Positions 52,487 to 61,329 of a stretch of 64,000 nt of DNA are shown in pieces. The stretch comes from CAYXFD01 sp964464175 (GTDB taxonomy: Bacteria; Cloacimonadota; Cloacimonadia; Cloacimonadales; JAJBBL01). A model generated the notes under the pieces. It saw only the letters and a list, made by a program, of their open reading frames with translations. It did no database searches and had not been told where the DNA came from. Positions within the stretch are counted from its first letter, which is position 1, and every line of letters begins with the position of its first letter. The DNA lies in NCBI GenBank assembly GCA_964464175.1, contig CAYXFD010000003.1:62001-126000 (forward strand), in the 5' to 3' direction. Both the position numbers and the translations under genes were made by a program.

Positions 52487-54862
52487 TTATCGCTGGTAGC
52501 TGACCTTCAGATTTAACAGCCAGTTAAAGCCCGGCTGCGGTGTATAACTGTATATCTCATAACGGGCAGCAAAAATGTTATTCAATAAAAGAGAGAACTG
52601 CCAGTTCAAGCTCAACCCCGGAAAACTCACCCCTATTTCCGTATCCGTCAGATGATATGAGGAGAGACTTCCAATTAGCTGATCGGGTGTTGACCATTGG
52701 ATCCCGGTGTAGGAGTGGGATACCCGGAAAAAAAGAGACGAATATCTGAGATGCAGCTGAAGATTAAAACTCTCCTCCGGGATATAGAGGAGTTTCTTGT
52801 TATAAAGATAGCCGGGAGTATTATCGTTCTCCCGCGATTTATTTAAAGCCTCTGTTTTCAGCCAGGATGCCGTGAGGGTAAGAAAGCCCGGCAGGTAGTA
52901 TTCTACGCTTATTTGCAGATTACGAATTTCGGCAGATGCTACATTTCCCGGTTTCCAGCCGGTTATCGAACGATACCAGTAGATAAGGTCTGTTATCCTG
53001 CTGTGATGGTACTCTATCCGGCTATTAAGATTGAATAGATTTACTTCAGAGAATAGATTTATACTTAAGGATTTTTCGGTTTCAAGCTCCGGATTTCCTG
53101 TCGTTTGGGAATCACCTTTCCAGTAGAGATCGTAAAAAGAGGGGAGACTGTAGTTCCTGCTGACTCCGCCGCCAAGCGTTAAATAGAGTGGATAGTAAAA
53201 AATGAACGCCGAGCTATACCGCCAGGAAAGATAAGGCTTCCAGGCTTTATCCTGCTCTTTTTCCGGGTCCTTAGCCCGGCGGGAATAATACTCGAACCTC
53301 CCGGAAAGATCGTTATTCCAATCGAAAACAGATACCGGAAACAAGAAATTACTCCGGACAGCAAAGGCATAGTTTTCCTGTTTCACTGCGGGAATGACCT
53401 TAGCTTCGAAGAGGTCATCCAGATAAGAAAAATCTTCCCGGTTGTATTCCAGCCCTATGTCGGTTATCGGGTTTACAATTTGCTCCCAGAGAGAAGCCGA
53501 GACTGCTCTGCGGTTTGTCCGGAGGGGAGAGAGCTTGAAATGCAGCCCGCTCTTAGTATCTTTCTGCTCATTTTTTGCATAGAACATCTGATGAGGTGCT
53601 CTTGTGTTATCATAGACTACCCTGTTGTCATGGTGGTAAGCCGTTAATTCGGATATGAAGTTTTTTGCCGGTAGTTTTACCGCGAGATAGTTATTAACAG
53701 ATACCCCCTCTAAACGGGCATCTCTATAGAGAATCTCATAATTCGTCGGTCCCGGAAGCTTATTGTCAAATTCCAGCAGTTCAAGCTTATAGGTTACTTC
53801 CGGTACTATTCCGGAAGTAATCCCCAGACTTCCCTGCAATCTGAGATGGAGATTCTGTGAAAATTTATCGTTGTAGTCACGGATCTTTTCCTCCCCCTGG
53901 GAATCCTGATAGGAAAAGTTGTTCTTTGCCCTACCTCTCTCTGCATAAAGACTTAATCCTGCATCTCCGAGCCAATACCTTTTAGGGGTAGTAAAGCGAT
54001 GATAAAGGGATACTGAAGTCTTTTGAGCTCCGAAAGATCCGAATTCCTGCCCCAAGCTCATTTCATAGCGGCTATGAGGGTATCTCGTGTTAATATTGAT
54101 CAGACCCCCTATCGCTCCCGCCCCTTTGAAGGACGATCCACCACCCTTGATTATCTCTATACTTTCGATTATCCCGGTTGGTATGGTTGAAATATCAAAA
54201 GGCTGTCCACCCCGGTTAAGCGGAATTCCATCGAGTAAAATGATAGTATGCCGGGTATGGTGTCCCAAAATGGAAACCGTCTGCCGTTCCCCCTTTAACT
54301 GCAGACCCGATACTGTGATCTCGGGGTAATCTCTCAGTATCTCGTACAGCTCTCTCCCTTTTAGTTCCGCGGTTACCGGGATAAGTATCTTCATCTCACT
54401 CTGACCGGAAACCGTCTCTCTTCTGTGCGATACAGAGAGACCTTCAACCGGTACCGCCTCTCTCTGCATAACTACAACTTCAAGCTCTGATAACTCCCTG
54501 AAGGTCAGGACAAGCGATTCATAACCGTATCGGTAGAACTTAAGGAGTTCATTGCTGTCGAGACCCTGAAGGGTATAGAGGCCTCTGTCGTCGGTGACAG
54601 CTAATATCGCCCCTTCCCTGTAAATAACGACATTATCAAGATAAGCTCCTTCGGAAGTAATCACCCTCCCGGCAGCTTCCGGTAAAAGATCTTTTGCATC
54701 AGCCCTTTCATTTCTGTCAGAATAAGATCCTGATTTTAACTGTGAAAATGGAAGCAGAAAAAAAATGAGCGAGAGAAAAAACATCAAAGAGACTTTGAGA
54801 TGCAGATCGCCTAATGTTTTCAGTCTATACCCTTTCTGCCTGATACTTCGTCTCCTTCCCAT
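52487..54862 (-). CDS. TonB-dependent receptor, probably for cobalamin
   Basis: A 791-residue outer-membrane receptor. A hydrophobic signal segment (VSLMFFLSLIFFLLPFSQL, residues about 24-42) is followed by a carboxypeptidase-like domain (about 60-125, ILAVTDDRGLYTLQGL). A plug domain follows, with VSILGHHTRHTIILLDGIPLNRGGQPFDISTIPTGIIESIEIIKGG and the INTR motif, then a 22-strand barrel rich in aromatic girdle residues, ending in an aromatic-tailed strand (FNWLLNLKVSYQR). Placement next to btuD and near btuFC with a cobalamin riboswitch suggests vitamin B12; the transcript itself is not visibly riboswitch-controlled. Confidence 0.88.
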   Translation of the reverse strand: MGRRRSIRQKGYRLKTLGDLHLKVSLMFFLSLIFFLLPFSQLKSGSYSDRNERADAKDLLPEAAGRVITSEGAYLDNVVIYREGAILAVTDDRGLYTLQGLDSNELLKFYRYGYESLVLTFRELSELEVVVMQREAVPVEGLSVSHRRETVSGQSEMKILIPVTAELKGRELYEILRDYPEITVSGLQLKGERQTVSILGHHTRHTIILLDGIPLNRGGQPFDISTIPTGIIESIEIIKGGGSSFKGAGAIGGLININTRYPHSRYEMSLGQEFGSFGAQKTSVSLYHRFTTPKRYWLGDAGLSLYAERGRAKNNFSYQDSQGEEKIRDYNDKFSQNLHLRLQGSLGITSGIVPEVTYKLELLEFDNKLPGPTNYEILYRDARLEGVSVNNYLAVKLPAKNFISELTAYHHDNRVVYDNTRAPHQMFYAKNEQKDTKSGLHFKLSPLRTNRRAVSASLWEQIVNPITDIGLEYNREDFSYLDDLFEAKVIPAVKQENYAFAVRSNFLFPVSVFDWNNDLSGRFEYYSRRAKDPEKEQDKAWKPYLSWRYSSAFIFYYPLYLTLGGGVSRNYSLPSFYDLYWKGDSQTTGNPELETEKSLSINLFSEVNLFNLNSRIEYHHSRITDLIYWYRSITGWKPGNVASAEIRNLQISVEYYLPGFLTLTASWLKTEALNKSRENDNTPGYLYNKKLLYIPEESFNLQLHLRYSSLFFRVSHSYTGIQWSTPDQLIGSLSSYHLTDTEIGVSFPGLSLNWQFSLLLNNIFAARYEIYSYTPQPGFNWLLNLKVSYQR

Positions 54863-54871
54863 AATTCTCCT

Positions 54872-55654
54872 CTATTTCTGTCCGCTGCCCGGGTAGAAGA
54901 TATTTGGTTTGCCGGAATACGGATTCTGGAAAACCTTTAATTCTGTACCATACAGTTTCTTGAAATTCGTTGAGGTTACTACCTTTTCCGGCTCGCCAGC
55001 GGCAAAAAGCCTGCCGTCTTTCAGAACAATTATGCGGTCACAATAATCGGCAGAGAGATTTATGTTGTGGGAAATCAAAATGATCAGTTTCTTATGACTC
55101 CGGTTAATCTCCGACAGCAGTTTAATGATATCTAACTGATGATTGATATCAAGGTGTACAAGGGCTTCGTCGAGCAGGATTATCTCCGTATTCTGAACCA
55201 AGGCACGGGCAATATTGACTCTCTGCTTTTCTCCTCCGCTGAGCTGAGAATACGGTTTGTCCCTGAATTCGGAAAGATGCAGTTCCTCTAATGTCTTGTC
55301 AACCTCTCTCCTGTCTTGGACAGAATAGGTCTGCCAGTAGTTTATGTAGGGATATCTCCCCATCAAAACCAATTCCCGCACTGTGTAATCAAATTGGTAA
55401 TTGATCTCCTGCGGAATGAGAGATATAAGCCTGGCAAGATCTTTACGTGTCCAGTCTTTGAGATTCTTCCCCTTGATCTCGATCTCCCCGCCGCTTAGAG
55501 GCAGAAACCCGATAATCGCCTTCAGCAAGGTTGTCTTGCCTGCTCCATTCGGTCCTAATATTGAACAGAATTCACCCCGGATGAAGTTCAGACTCAAATC
55601 ATCTATAACCTTGCGGTTGTAATATCCGGTAGTGATACTCTTAATTTTTAGCAT
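54872..55654 (-). CDS. btuD: Cobalamin-type ABC transporter ATP-binding protein
   Basis: A 260-residue FecE/BtuD-type ATPase. Walker A LGPNGAGKTT, the family YTVRELVLMGRYPY, signature QLSGGEKQRVNIARAL, Walker B EIILLDEALVHLD (Ala where Pro is usual), and switch His in ILISHNINL. The start 55654 (MLKIKSITTGYY) has GGGAGAAG upstream; a TTG 22 codons earlier is rejected. It should pair with the permease at 58291. Confidence 0.85.
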   Translation of the reverse strand: MLKIKSITTGYYNRKVIDDLSLNFIRGEFCSILGPNGAGKTTLLKAIIGFLPLSGGEIEIKGKNLKDWTRKDLARLISLIPQEINYQFDYTVRELVLMGRYPYINYWQTYSVQDRREVDKTLEELHLSEFRDKPYSQLSGGEKQRVNIARALVQNTEIILLDEALVHLDINHQLDIIKLLSEINRSHKKLIILISHNINLSADYCDRIIVLKDGRLFAAGEPEKVVTSTNFKKLYGTELKVFQNPYSGKPNIFYPGSGQK

Positions 55655-55947
55655 CTTATCTTCTCCCTTTAAACCATCATTCAGCAAAAATCGCTCTTCT
55701 TGTTTCTCTGCCGCTAACAATTCGAAAGAACTCTGCTCTTCGTGAAAGATTAACTTTATCCCTTATCCCTTTGCTTTAATCCCCTAATCTCAAAGCAGAG
55801 GAATGGATTTTCTTTTCATTATAGTTCCTAACCTGCTTTGAGCTAAACGGCAAGGCAGACCAGGTACAAATTCCTTTTGGGGCGGCAGACCGGATATAGT
55901 AGCAAACTGTCTTAGCGGGTGTATCGCTCACTTCTCTGAGAATTCAT
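55655..55947 (-). other. Upstream region of btuD with a stem-loop
   Basis: About 290 bases between btuD and the Rrf2 promoter. A perfect 10-base inverted repeat, CTCAAAGCAG (55789-55798) and CTGCTTTGAG (55833-55842), is the only strong structure. No cobalamin B12-box like that at 60156 is seen here, and no gene is supported. Confidence 0.4.
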
Positions 55948-55975
55948 TTGACAATTCCTACTAATTTACTATGTT
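55948..55975 (+). promoter_or_regulatory. Promoter of the Rrf2-iscS-iscU operon
   Basis: TTGACA (55948-55953), 16-base spacer, TATGTT (55970-55975). The spacer and -10 region contain an AT-rich imperfect dyad, ACTAATTTACTA, a possible Rrf2-family autoregulatory site. The ATG at 55971 falls in the -10, so the true start is 55992. Confidence 0.5.
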
Positions 55976-55991
55976 ATCGATAGGAGTTGAT

Positions 55992-56408
55992 ATGCTGAAT
56001 ACGAAAACCGAATACGCAATCAGGGGCTTGGTAGAAGTTGCCAGAAAAGGTAATAATAAACCGGTTGCCATCAGAGAAATTTGCGAAAAACAGCATCTTC
56101 CCCTTAAATACATGGAACAGATCTTCAGAAGCTTGAAAGGTGCCGGCTTGTTGAAAAGCATCAAAGGCTCCTGTGGCGGATATCTTCTTTACCGTCCTGC
56201 CGAGGAAATAACCCTGAAGGAGATCATGACCGCTATCAATGTCCGGCCGGCAAGACTCGATTGCTGCGGGCAGGACGGCGATAGAGAATACTGTATAGGT
56301 AACCCCTGTACCTTTTACAATGTTTGGGAAGAGATCGAAAGCGAACTGGACAATTATTTATCAAAGGTGACGTTAAAACGCTTTCTCATTCCCGGGGAGA
56401 CAAAATGA
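55992..56408 (+). CDS. Rrf2-family iron-sulfur regulator
   Basis: A 138-residue IscR/Rrf2-type regulator. The winged helix begins MLNTKTEYAIRGLVEVARKG, and the recognition region is VAIREICEKQHLPLKYMEQIFRSLKGAGLLKSIKGSCGGYLL. DCCGQDGDREYCIGNPCTFY holds the cluster cysteines (CC-x7-C-x4-C region), though the spacing differs from E. coli IscR. The AGGAG before ATG 55992 decides the start. Its stop overlaps the cysteine desulfurase start (ATGA). Likely role: sense cluster status and control the isc operon. Confidence 0.9.
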   Translation: MLNTKTEYAIRGLVEVARKGNNKPVAIREICEKQHLPLKYMEQIFRSLKGAGLLKSIKGSCGGYLLYRPAEEITLKEIMTAINVRPARLDCCGQDGDREYCIGNPCTFYNVWEEIESELDNYLSKVTLKRFLIPGETK

Positions 56409-57583
56409 AAGAGAGAAGACTATATTTCAATAATTGCCTTACTGCCAAACCGGCTCCGGAAGTAGTCGAGGCAATGCTTCCGTATCTGCGGGAAAACTAT
56501 TATTACCCGGAAAACTTCAACCGTACCGGAACAGAATCCTCAAAAAACCTGACGCGTTGGAAGCAGACAGTGGCTGCTACCATCGGAGCGGCAGCGGAAG
56601 AGATCCATTTCACCTCCGGAGGAACTATTGCTAACAACATTGCTATCAAAGGATTTCTTCTGGCAAATGCCGCCAAAGGAAATCATCTGATCTGTTCTGT
56701 TGTAGATTACCCCGATCTTTTAGCTAATGCCGGATTTTTCGAGCAGAGCGGATTTGAGGTTACTTACTTACAGGTCGACGAGGAGGGGTTTATTGATCTG
56801 GAACAACTCAAAAAATCTCTCAGAAAAGAGACTATTCTCTTTATGACTACCTCTGCCAACCATACTGTCGGAACGATCCAGCCTTTAGCAGAGATCAGAA
56901 AAATTCTCGACTCTGCCGGTCACCATATATACATTCATGCCGATGCTTGTGAGGCTTACGGCAGAATTCCCATCGCTGTCAACAATCCGCATATTGATAT
57001 GATGTCAGTAAGCGGACACAAGATATATGGTCCTCAGGGCTCAGGTTTCCTATATCTCCGTAAAGGGGTTAAGATTAATCCCCTGATTCATGGTATCGTC
57101 AGGCTCGATGACTTGCAAACCGGGGGACTGAGCGTTGCCAATACAGCCGGACTGGTAAAAGCAATAGAACTGATCTTTGCAGATTTTGAGGAATACATCG
57201 GGCATCTCCGCGAACTGAACAGCTACTTCCTGGAAAAAGTCCGGGAAAAGATCCCCTATATTATGGTTAACGGACCCGTAGGAGACCAAAGAGCTCCCCA
57301 TAACATGAATATCACCTTTGACTATATCGAAGGTGAGGCAATAATGCTGATGCTCGACCAGTACGAAGTATCGGTTGCTACCGGTAGTGCCTGTGCCTCT
57401 CAGGGATTGAAACCGAACTATGTTCTCAAAGCTATGGGAAGAAGTCATGAACAGGCACACGGTTCCATGAAATTCACCTTCAGCCGCTATCTAAACAAAC
57501 AGGATATCGATGAATTAGTTGACAGATTGGTACCTGTTGTTGAGAAGCTCCGGGAAGGAAGTACCCTCTACCCGGGTAACTGA
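56405..57583 (+). CDS. iscS: Cysteine desulfurase (IscS/NifS)
   Basis: A 392-residue PLP-dependent desulfurase. MKERRLYFNNCLTAKPAPEVVEAM is the N-terminal family block, HVDACEAYG-like HADACEAYGRIPIAV contains the PLP-anchoring Asp, SVSGHKIYGPQGSGFLYLRKG carries the Schiff-base Lys, and ATGSACASQGLKPNYVLKAMG the catalytic Cys loop. It uses cysteine as the sulfur source for Fe-S cluster assembly on the downstream scaffold. The start is set by ATGA overlap and GGGGAGA. Confidence 0.94.
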   Translation: MKERRLYFNNCLTAKPAPEVVEAMLPYLRENYYYPENFNRTGTESSKNLTRWKQTVAATIGAAAEEIHFTSGGTIANNIAIKGFLLANAAKGNHLICSVVDYPDLLANAGFFEQSGFEVTYLQVDEEGFIDLEQLKKSLRKETILFMTTSANHTVGTIQPLAEIRKILDSAGHHIYIHADACEAYGRIPIAVNNPHIDMMSVSGHKIYGPQGSGFLYLRKGVKINPLIHGIVRLDDLQTGGLSVANTAGLVKAIELIFADFEEYIGHLRELNSYFLEKVREKIPYIMVNGPVGDQRAPHNMNITFDYIEGEAIMLMLDQYEVSVATGSACASQGLKPNYVLKAMGRSHEQAHGSMKFTFSRYLNKQDIDELVDRLVPVVEKLREGSTLYPGN

Positions 57584-57606
57584 TTATTAAGAAATGGAGT
57601 TCTTAG

Positions 57607-58230
57607 ATGGAATATTCGGAAAAAGTATTAGATCATTTCATGAATCCCCGTAACCGGGGAAAGTTAGACAATCCCGATGCCGTAGCTACCGAGGGAAGCC
57701 CCGCCTGTGGCGACCAGGTTACAGTTTATCTCAAGGTCAATCCGGAATCCCTGATTATCGAAGACATCAAATTCCAGTCCTACGGCTGCGCCTCAAATAT
57801 CGCTACAGGTTCGATCATCACCGAAATGGCTAAAGGCAAAACTCTAACAGAGGCCAAAGAGATCGACTGGAAAGATGCCGCTTCTGCCCTGGACGGTCTT
57901 CCCCCCATAAAGATGCACTGCTCGGTTCTGGCGGTTGATACCCTCAGGGCTGCTGTCAAGGAATACGAGGTCTCCCACAATCTCGCCCCAAAAGAGGAGT
58001 TCTCCAAGCAGACGATTGTTATCGAACTGGACAAGATCCTCTATCCGAAAGTAGGGAAGAGCATCGTTTCTCTCAAAATGGTGAAATACGTAGGCTGGGA
58101 CAAAGGCATAGCAGTCATCGATCTCGATATCCCGAAATTCGACGAATACCGCGATAATATCATCGATGAGATAAAAGAGCATCTGGAAAAATATCCCGAG
58201 ATAAAAGATATCAAGATAACTATGTCCTGA
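57607..58230 (+). CDS. iscU: Iron-sulfur scaffold IscU fused to a MIP18/DUF59-like domain
   Basis: A 207-residue scaffold. Residues 1-130 are a standard IscU/NifU-N: SEKVLDHFMNPRNRG, with Cys34, Cys61 and Cys105 as the three ligands (SPACGD, SYGCASN, KMHCSV). Residues about 138-207 (LYPKVGKSIVSLKMVKYVGW, then DEIKEHLEKYPEIKDIKITMS) match the DUF59/MIP18 fold found at the start of Mrp/ApbC and in SufT, but lack the Cys of the usual CP motif. Such a fusion is unusual. It might hold or deliver clusters in place of a separate carrier. Confidence 0.85.
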   Translation: MEYSEKVLDHFMNPRNRGKLDNPDAVATEGSPACGDQVTVYLKVNPESLIIEDIKFQSYGCASNIATGSIITEMAKGKTLTEAKEIDWKDAASALDGLPPIKMHCSVLAVDTLRAAVKEYEVSHNLAPKEEFSKQTIVIELDKILYPKVGKSIVSLKMVKYVGWDKGIAVIDLDIPKFDEYRDNIIDEIKEHLEKYPEIKDIKITMS

Positions 58231-58290
58231 GTTGGCTAAGAACAGTCCATAGCCGTTAATCTTTCACGAAATGTGCCGGTAAAAGACCTG

Positions 58291-59238
58291 TTATCTATTT
58301 TTAGCGAAACAGTAGATAAAGAACGGACAACCGATGAAGGCAGTTATTATCCCCACCGGTATCTCAATAACTATCAAATGCATTGCCAGAAAATCACATA
58401 AGATCAAAAAGACAGCCCCCCCGAAGGAACTGAGAAGAAAGACACGCCGCTGATCATTACCGAACAGCATTCTGATAATGTGAGGAACAAGGAGACCGAC
58501 AAATCCGATGATCCCGGCATAAGCAACCGTAAAGCCGACCAGCAGCGAACTGATCACAAAAACATTACGCCTGAGACTCTTAACTTCGATACCCAGACTT
58601 GAAGCCACCAGATCACCGCTGGTCAGAATATTGAGCCTGTCGGAGAGGGTGTAGAGATAGAACATTAATAAGAGGGCAATTCCCACGATTATCCGGAACA
58701 TCAACCACTCTCTGACACTGAAAATATGACCGAGATTACCCATCAAAACACCAATGATACTCCCTAATTCCTGCTGGTTGAAATAGAGCAGAAGGGAGAT
58801 CAGGGAAGCACAAAACATCCCGGCAATGATCCCCGATAGCAGTAACTTTGTACTGCTGAAGAAACCACCTATCTGGGCTAAATACCAAACCGTCAGGATC
58901 ATAAGAAGGGCTCCGGCAAAAGCAAAGAACGGAACAAAAAGATAAAGACCCAGAACTATAGCCCCCACTGCTCCCAACGCTGCCCCGGAAGAGACGCCGA
59001 GAATATACGGCTCAGCAAGGGGATTGTTCAGCATTATCTGATAGACTGACCCAACTCCACCCAGAACAAAACCGCAGAGAAAGGTGAGTAATAATCTGGG
59101 AAAACGAACCTGAGAAATAATAAAACCGGAACCAGTTCTATAGGTCAGATAGAAATAGATTATCAGGGAAGAGAGGAGTATGAACAGGATTACCTTCATT
59201 ACTCCGTATATCCCCTTATTTAACTGTATCTTTTTCAT
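58291..59238 (-). CDS. btuC: Cobalamin-type ABC transporter permease
   Basis: A 315-residue FecCD/BtuC-family permease with about nine or ten hydrophobic segments. RFPRLLLTFLCGFVLGGVGSVYQIMLNNPLAEPYILGVSSGAALGA is the family block, GDLVASSLGIEVKSLRR the cytoplasmic loop, and GFVGLLVPHIIRMLFGNDQRRV the ATPase coupling region. It overlaps the binding-protein gene by four bases. Cobalamin is inferred from the riboswitch upstream of that gene. Confidence 0.9.
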   Translation of the reverse strand: MKKIQLNKGIYGVMKVILFILLSSLIIYFYLTYRTGSGFIISQVRFPRLLLTFLCGFVLGGVGSVYQIMLNNPLAEPYILGVSSGAALGAVGAIVLGLYLFVPFFAFAGALLMILTVWYLAQIGGFFSSTKLLLSGIIAGMFCASLISLLLYFNQQELGSIIGVLMGNLGHIFSVREWLMFRIIVGIALLLMFYLYTLSDRLNILTSGDLVASSLGIEVKSLRRNVFVISSLLVGFTVAYAGIIGFVGLLVPHIIRMLFGNDQRRVFLLSSFGGAVFLILCDFLAMHLIVIEIPVGIITAFIGCPFFIYCFAKNR

Positions 59239-60059
59239 ATTCCCTGGAAAACCCTCTTCAGTATCCTCAGCCCCTCTGTTATTCTCGGTCCGGCTCGCAG
59301 AATGAGATCAGGATCGAGATCTTCTACCCCATAGATACGATCATTGCGGCAGGCTGAGATATACTGCCACCCCTTCCGGAATTTGATTTCCCGGGGTGTT
59401 ACTCCGGGATAGGTAAGGATTATGATTTCCGGATCACTCCGAATAACATCCTCTGCCCTTACCCGGCTATAGTCCCGGGGCAGCTCGGTAAAAATATTCT
59501 CACCCCCAGCTATCTCTATCAATTCCCCCACAAAGGAATTCCGGGATACGCTCATTATCGGGTCGCCGTATATCTCTATATATACCCGTGGACGTTCTTC
59601 ACCCTCAAAACGAAGGAAATTGATCTCTTCCCGCAGAGAATCCACAACAGTCTTACCCCGTTCTTCAATCTCCAGATAACGGGCGACCTCTTCGATGCCT
59701 GACAGTAATGCGCTTAATGACTGAGGATAGATCAGAACTGTTACAATACCGGCTTTACTCAATTCATGAGCCAAAAACTCCTGCTCCAAACCGGAAGTGA
59801 AAACAAGAGTCGGTTCCAGAGCAATGATTTTCTCCCTGCTGACTGCACCGAATCTGCCTACTTTTGCTATTTTTTGCAGGGGGAGAGGATAATCGGTTTC
59901 TTCGGTCACCCCGACAATGTTCTTCGTCCCTTGGAGCAGATAAACGATCTCTCCTACCTCGGGAGAGGTAACAACATAGCGGGGAGTTTCACTCTCTCGT
60001 TTCTCCCCGGTACAGGAGAACAAGAGAGCGAGAAGCAGAATGAATAAGATGTTTTTCAT
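59235..60059 (-). CDS. btuF: Cobalamin-type periplasmic binding lipoprotein
   Basis: A 274-residue type III solute-binding protein. The lipobox LFSC lies at residues 14-17 (LLALLFSCTGEK), so the mature N-terminal Cys is lipidated. PEVGEIVYLLQGTKNIVGVTEETDYP, KVGRFGAVSREKIIALEPTLVFT and IEIYGDPIMSVSRNSFVGELIEIAGGEN follow BtuF-like proteins. First gene after the cobalamin riboswitch, hence the symbol; the ligand is inferred from that. GAGGATAGAG before the ATG is the ribosome site, and it is complementary to an upstream leader segment. Confidence 0.88.
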   Translation of the reverse strand: MKNILFILLLALLFSCTGEKRESETPRYVVTSPEVGEIVYLLQGTKNIVGVTEETDYPLPLQKIAKVGRFGAVSREKIIALEPTLVFTSGLEQEFLAHELSKAGIVTVLIYPQSLSALLSGIEEVARYLEIEERGKTVVDSLREEINFLRFEGEERPRVYIEIYGDPIMSVSRNSFVGELIEIAGGENIFTELPRDYSRVRAEDVIRSDPEIIILTYPGVTPREIKFRKGWQYISACRNDRIYGVEDLDPDLILRAGPRITEGLRILKRVFQGI

Positions 60060-60062
60060 ATC

Positions 60063-60107
60063 TCTATCCTCATAAAGCTGATACTAATGGAGCAGCAAAA
60101 GGATAGA
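60063..60107 (-). promoter_or_regulatory. Leader stem that can mask the btuF ribosome site
   Basis: TCTATCCT and AGGATAGA, 8 bases each (minus strand 60107-60100 with 60070-60063), are perfectly complementary, and the second contains the start of the btuF ribosome site. With a 29-base loop this looks like a translation-off stem set by the upstream cobalamin aptamer. Confidence 0.5.
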
Positions 60108-60134
60108 ATCTTCCGACTGTTCCTTCATCCGCGG

Positions 60135-60350
60135 AACTTAACCGAAGGACTCAATGGCAGGTTTCCTGGCTTGCAGCGGGTTTGTTTAGCGAGCCTTCCC
60201 CTTCTTTACACCTTGCCGGTGCTGAAAAGTGACCCGATATCCCTTATTGTGACACGAAACAAGTCAATCTCACAATGGCTGCTTACAGTGGCGGAGACCG
60301 CTTCCGCTTTTCACGGAATTCCCTCTTTGCTCACCATTAAGCTTTATAAC
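60135..60350 (-). ncRNA. Cobalamin riboswitch
   Basis: Reading the minus strand: GGTGAG near 60335 opens the aptamer, GGGAATTCCGTGAAA and GCGGTCTCCGCCACTGTAA follow, and the B12 box GCCAGGAAACCTGCC lies at 60156-60170. These are the conserved elements of the cobalamin class in the right order. The downstream hairpin TCCTTC/GAAGGA (60149-60144 with 60126-60121) and the TCTATCCT/AGGATAGA stem form the expression platform. A TTGACA lies at 60381-60376 as its likely promoter. It should lower btuFC expression when B12 is abundant. Confidence 0.95.
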
Positions 60351-61329
60351 GTTACTCTTTTCAAGTGATGATTGGTGTCAAGTATTTCTCAACTTCCCTG
60401 ATCCAATCGATAGACATAGGCAACCTTGCTCTGAATGGCAGGTGTCAGGATTTCCGGCTGGAATTCACTGCTTCCGGTAACAGGAACCGAAAAGAGAGAG
60501 AAGATTACCGGCTCAGAGCCATTAACTCTATAGCTGACAATATTATACTGTCTGCTTATGCTTCTTGTTGACCTACTTTCTCCCTTTGCTTAACCATTAG
60601 GAAACCATTAGTGTGTTCTATAATCAAAGGGGGTCCGACTATAATACAATCTAAGGGTATCTTAAGGGTAGGCTTGTGACAGAAGAATAATCTATCACTC
60701 GTTTTTAAAATAAGTTAGCCTATGCTTCTCCGGTGGTAATCTGCTTTGTTGTTTGCATTATTCTTAATAAGAGATGAAAGAAGCAAGGGGCTGCTTTCCC
60801 GGGAAAGCAGTACTGCTCAACAGTTGTGCCATTCTTCTCAGCTTAAAGTTATCTCATTCCTTTGATAGTAAAAAGATGAAGTCTTGGGGATGACAGAAGG
60901 TTTAATACAAATTGGCAAAAACCGAAGTATTTTTTGCAGAAAGTGTGACGTAAAAACAAACAAGTTGGCTTCTCGCTATTCATTATCAAATGCCCCTTTA
61001 TTTCGTCCTCTTTTTCATCTTTCATACTAATTACTTGAGCTACATCCTAAGAAGATGGTCATTAAGCTGTCTTTTACTTATAGAGATTTACTATACTAAA
61101 CTTTAAGCAATCACGGCACATCATTAATCATTTAATGCAACTTATTATTATCAAATCCCCAGACAGCGGAAACTAATTTTGATTGTGTCAGTCTGAAGTC
61201 AAATCTATTGACAAAAACAATTGTACATCTCAAAGGTAACATTAAATGAATTCGAGAAAGCGAGGAGAAAAATTTGATTTGTCAACGTAAGTTTAAATCA
61301 ATTGTCTATGTGAAACAGGGGTTAAGATT
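60351..61329. other. Long AT-rich stretch without a supported gene
   Basis: Nearly 980 bases between the riboswitch and the restriction-modification gene. No frame has a ribosome site and family match. Visible items: the riboswitch promoter candidate at 60376-60381, a minus-strand open stretch without start codon (60389-60589), the 20-base perfect palindrome CTGCTTTCCC-GGGAAAGCAG at 60791-60810, and a TTGACA at 61208. It may mark the edge of an acquired defence region. Confidence 0.5.
60791..60810. repeat. 20-base perfect palindrome
   Basis: CTGCTTTCCC joined to GGGAAAGCAG with no loop bases and the centre CCCGGG. It could be an operator for a dimeric regulator, or a hairpin. It is in a region without genes. 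Confidence 0.6.

Noticed and set aside
55720..55960. Possible second cobalamin riboswitch upstream of btuD
   Set aside because: No B12 box like that at 60156 is present. The only strong structure is a 10-base stem-loop.
60389..60589. Minus-strand open stretch reading VNGSEPVIFSLFSVPVTGSS
   Set aside because: It looks protein-like but has no usable start codon and no recognised family. A 66-codon stretch without a stop is not improbable, so I do not call a pseudogene.
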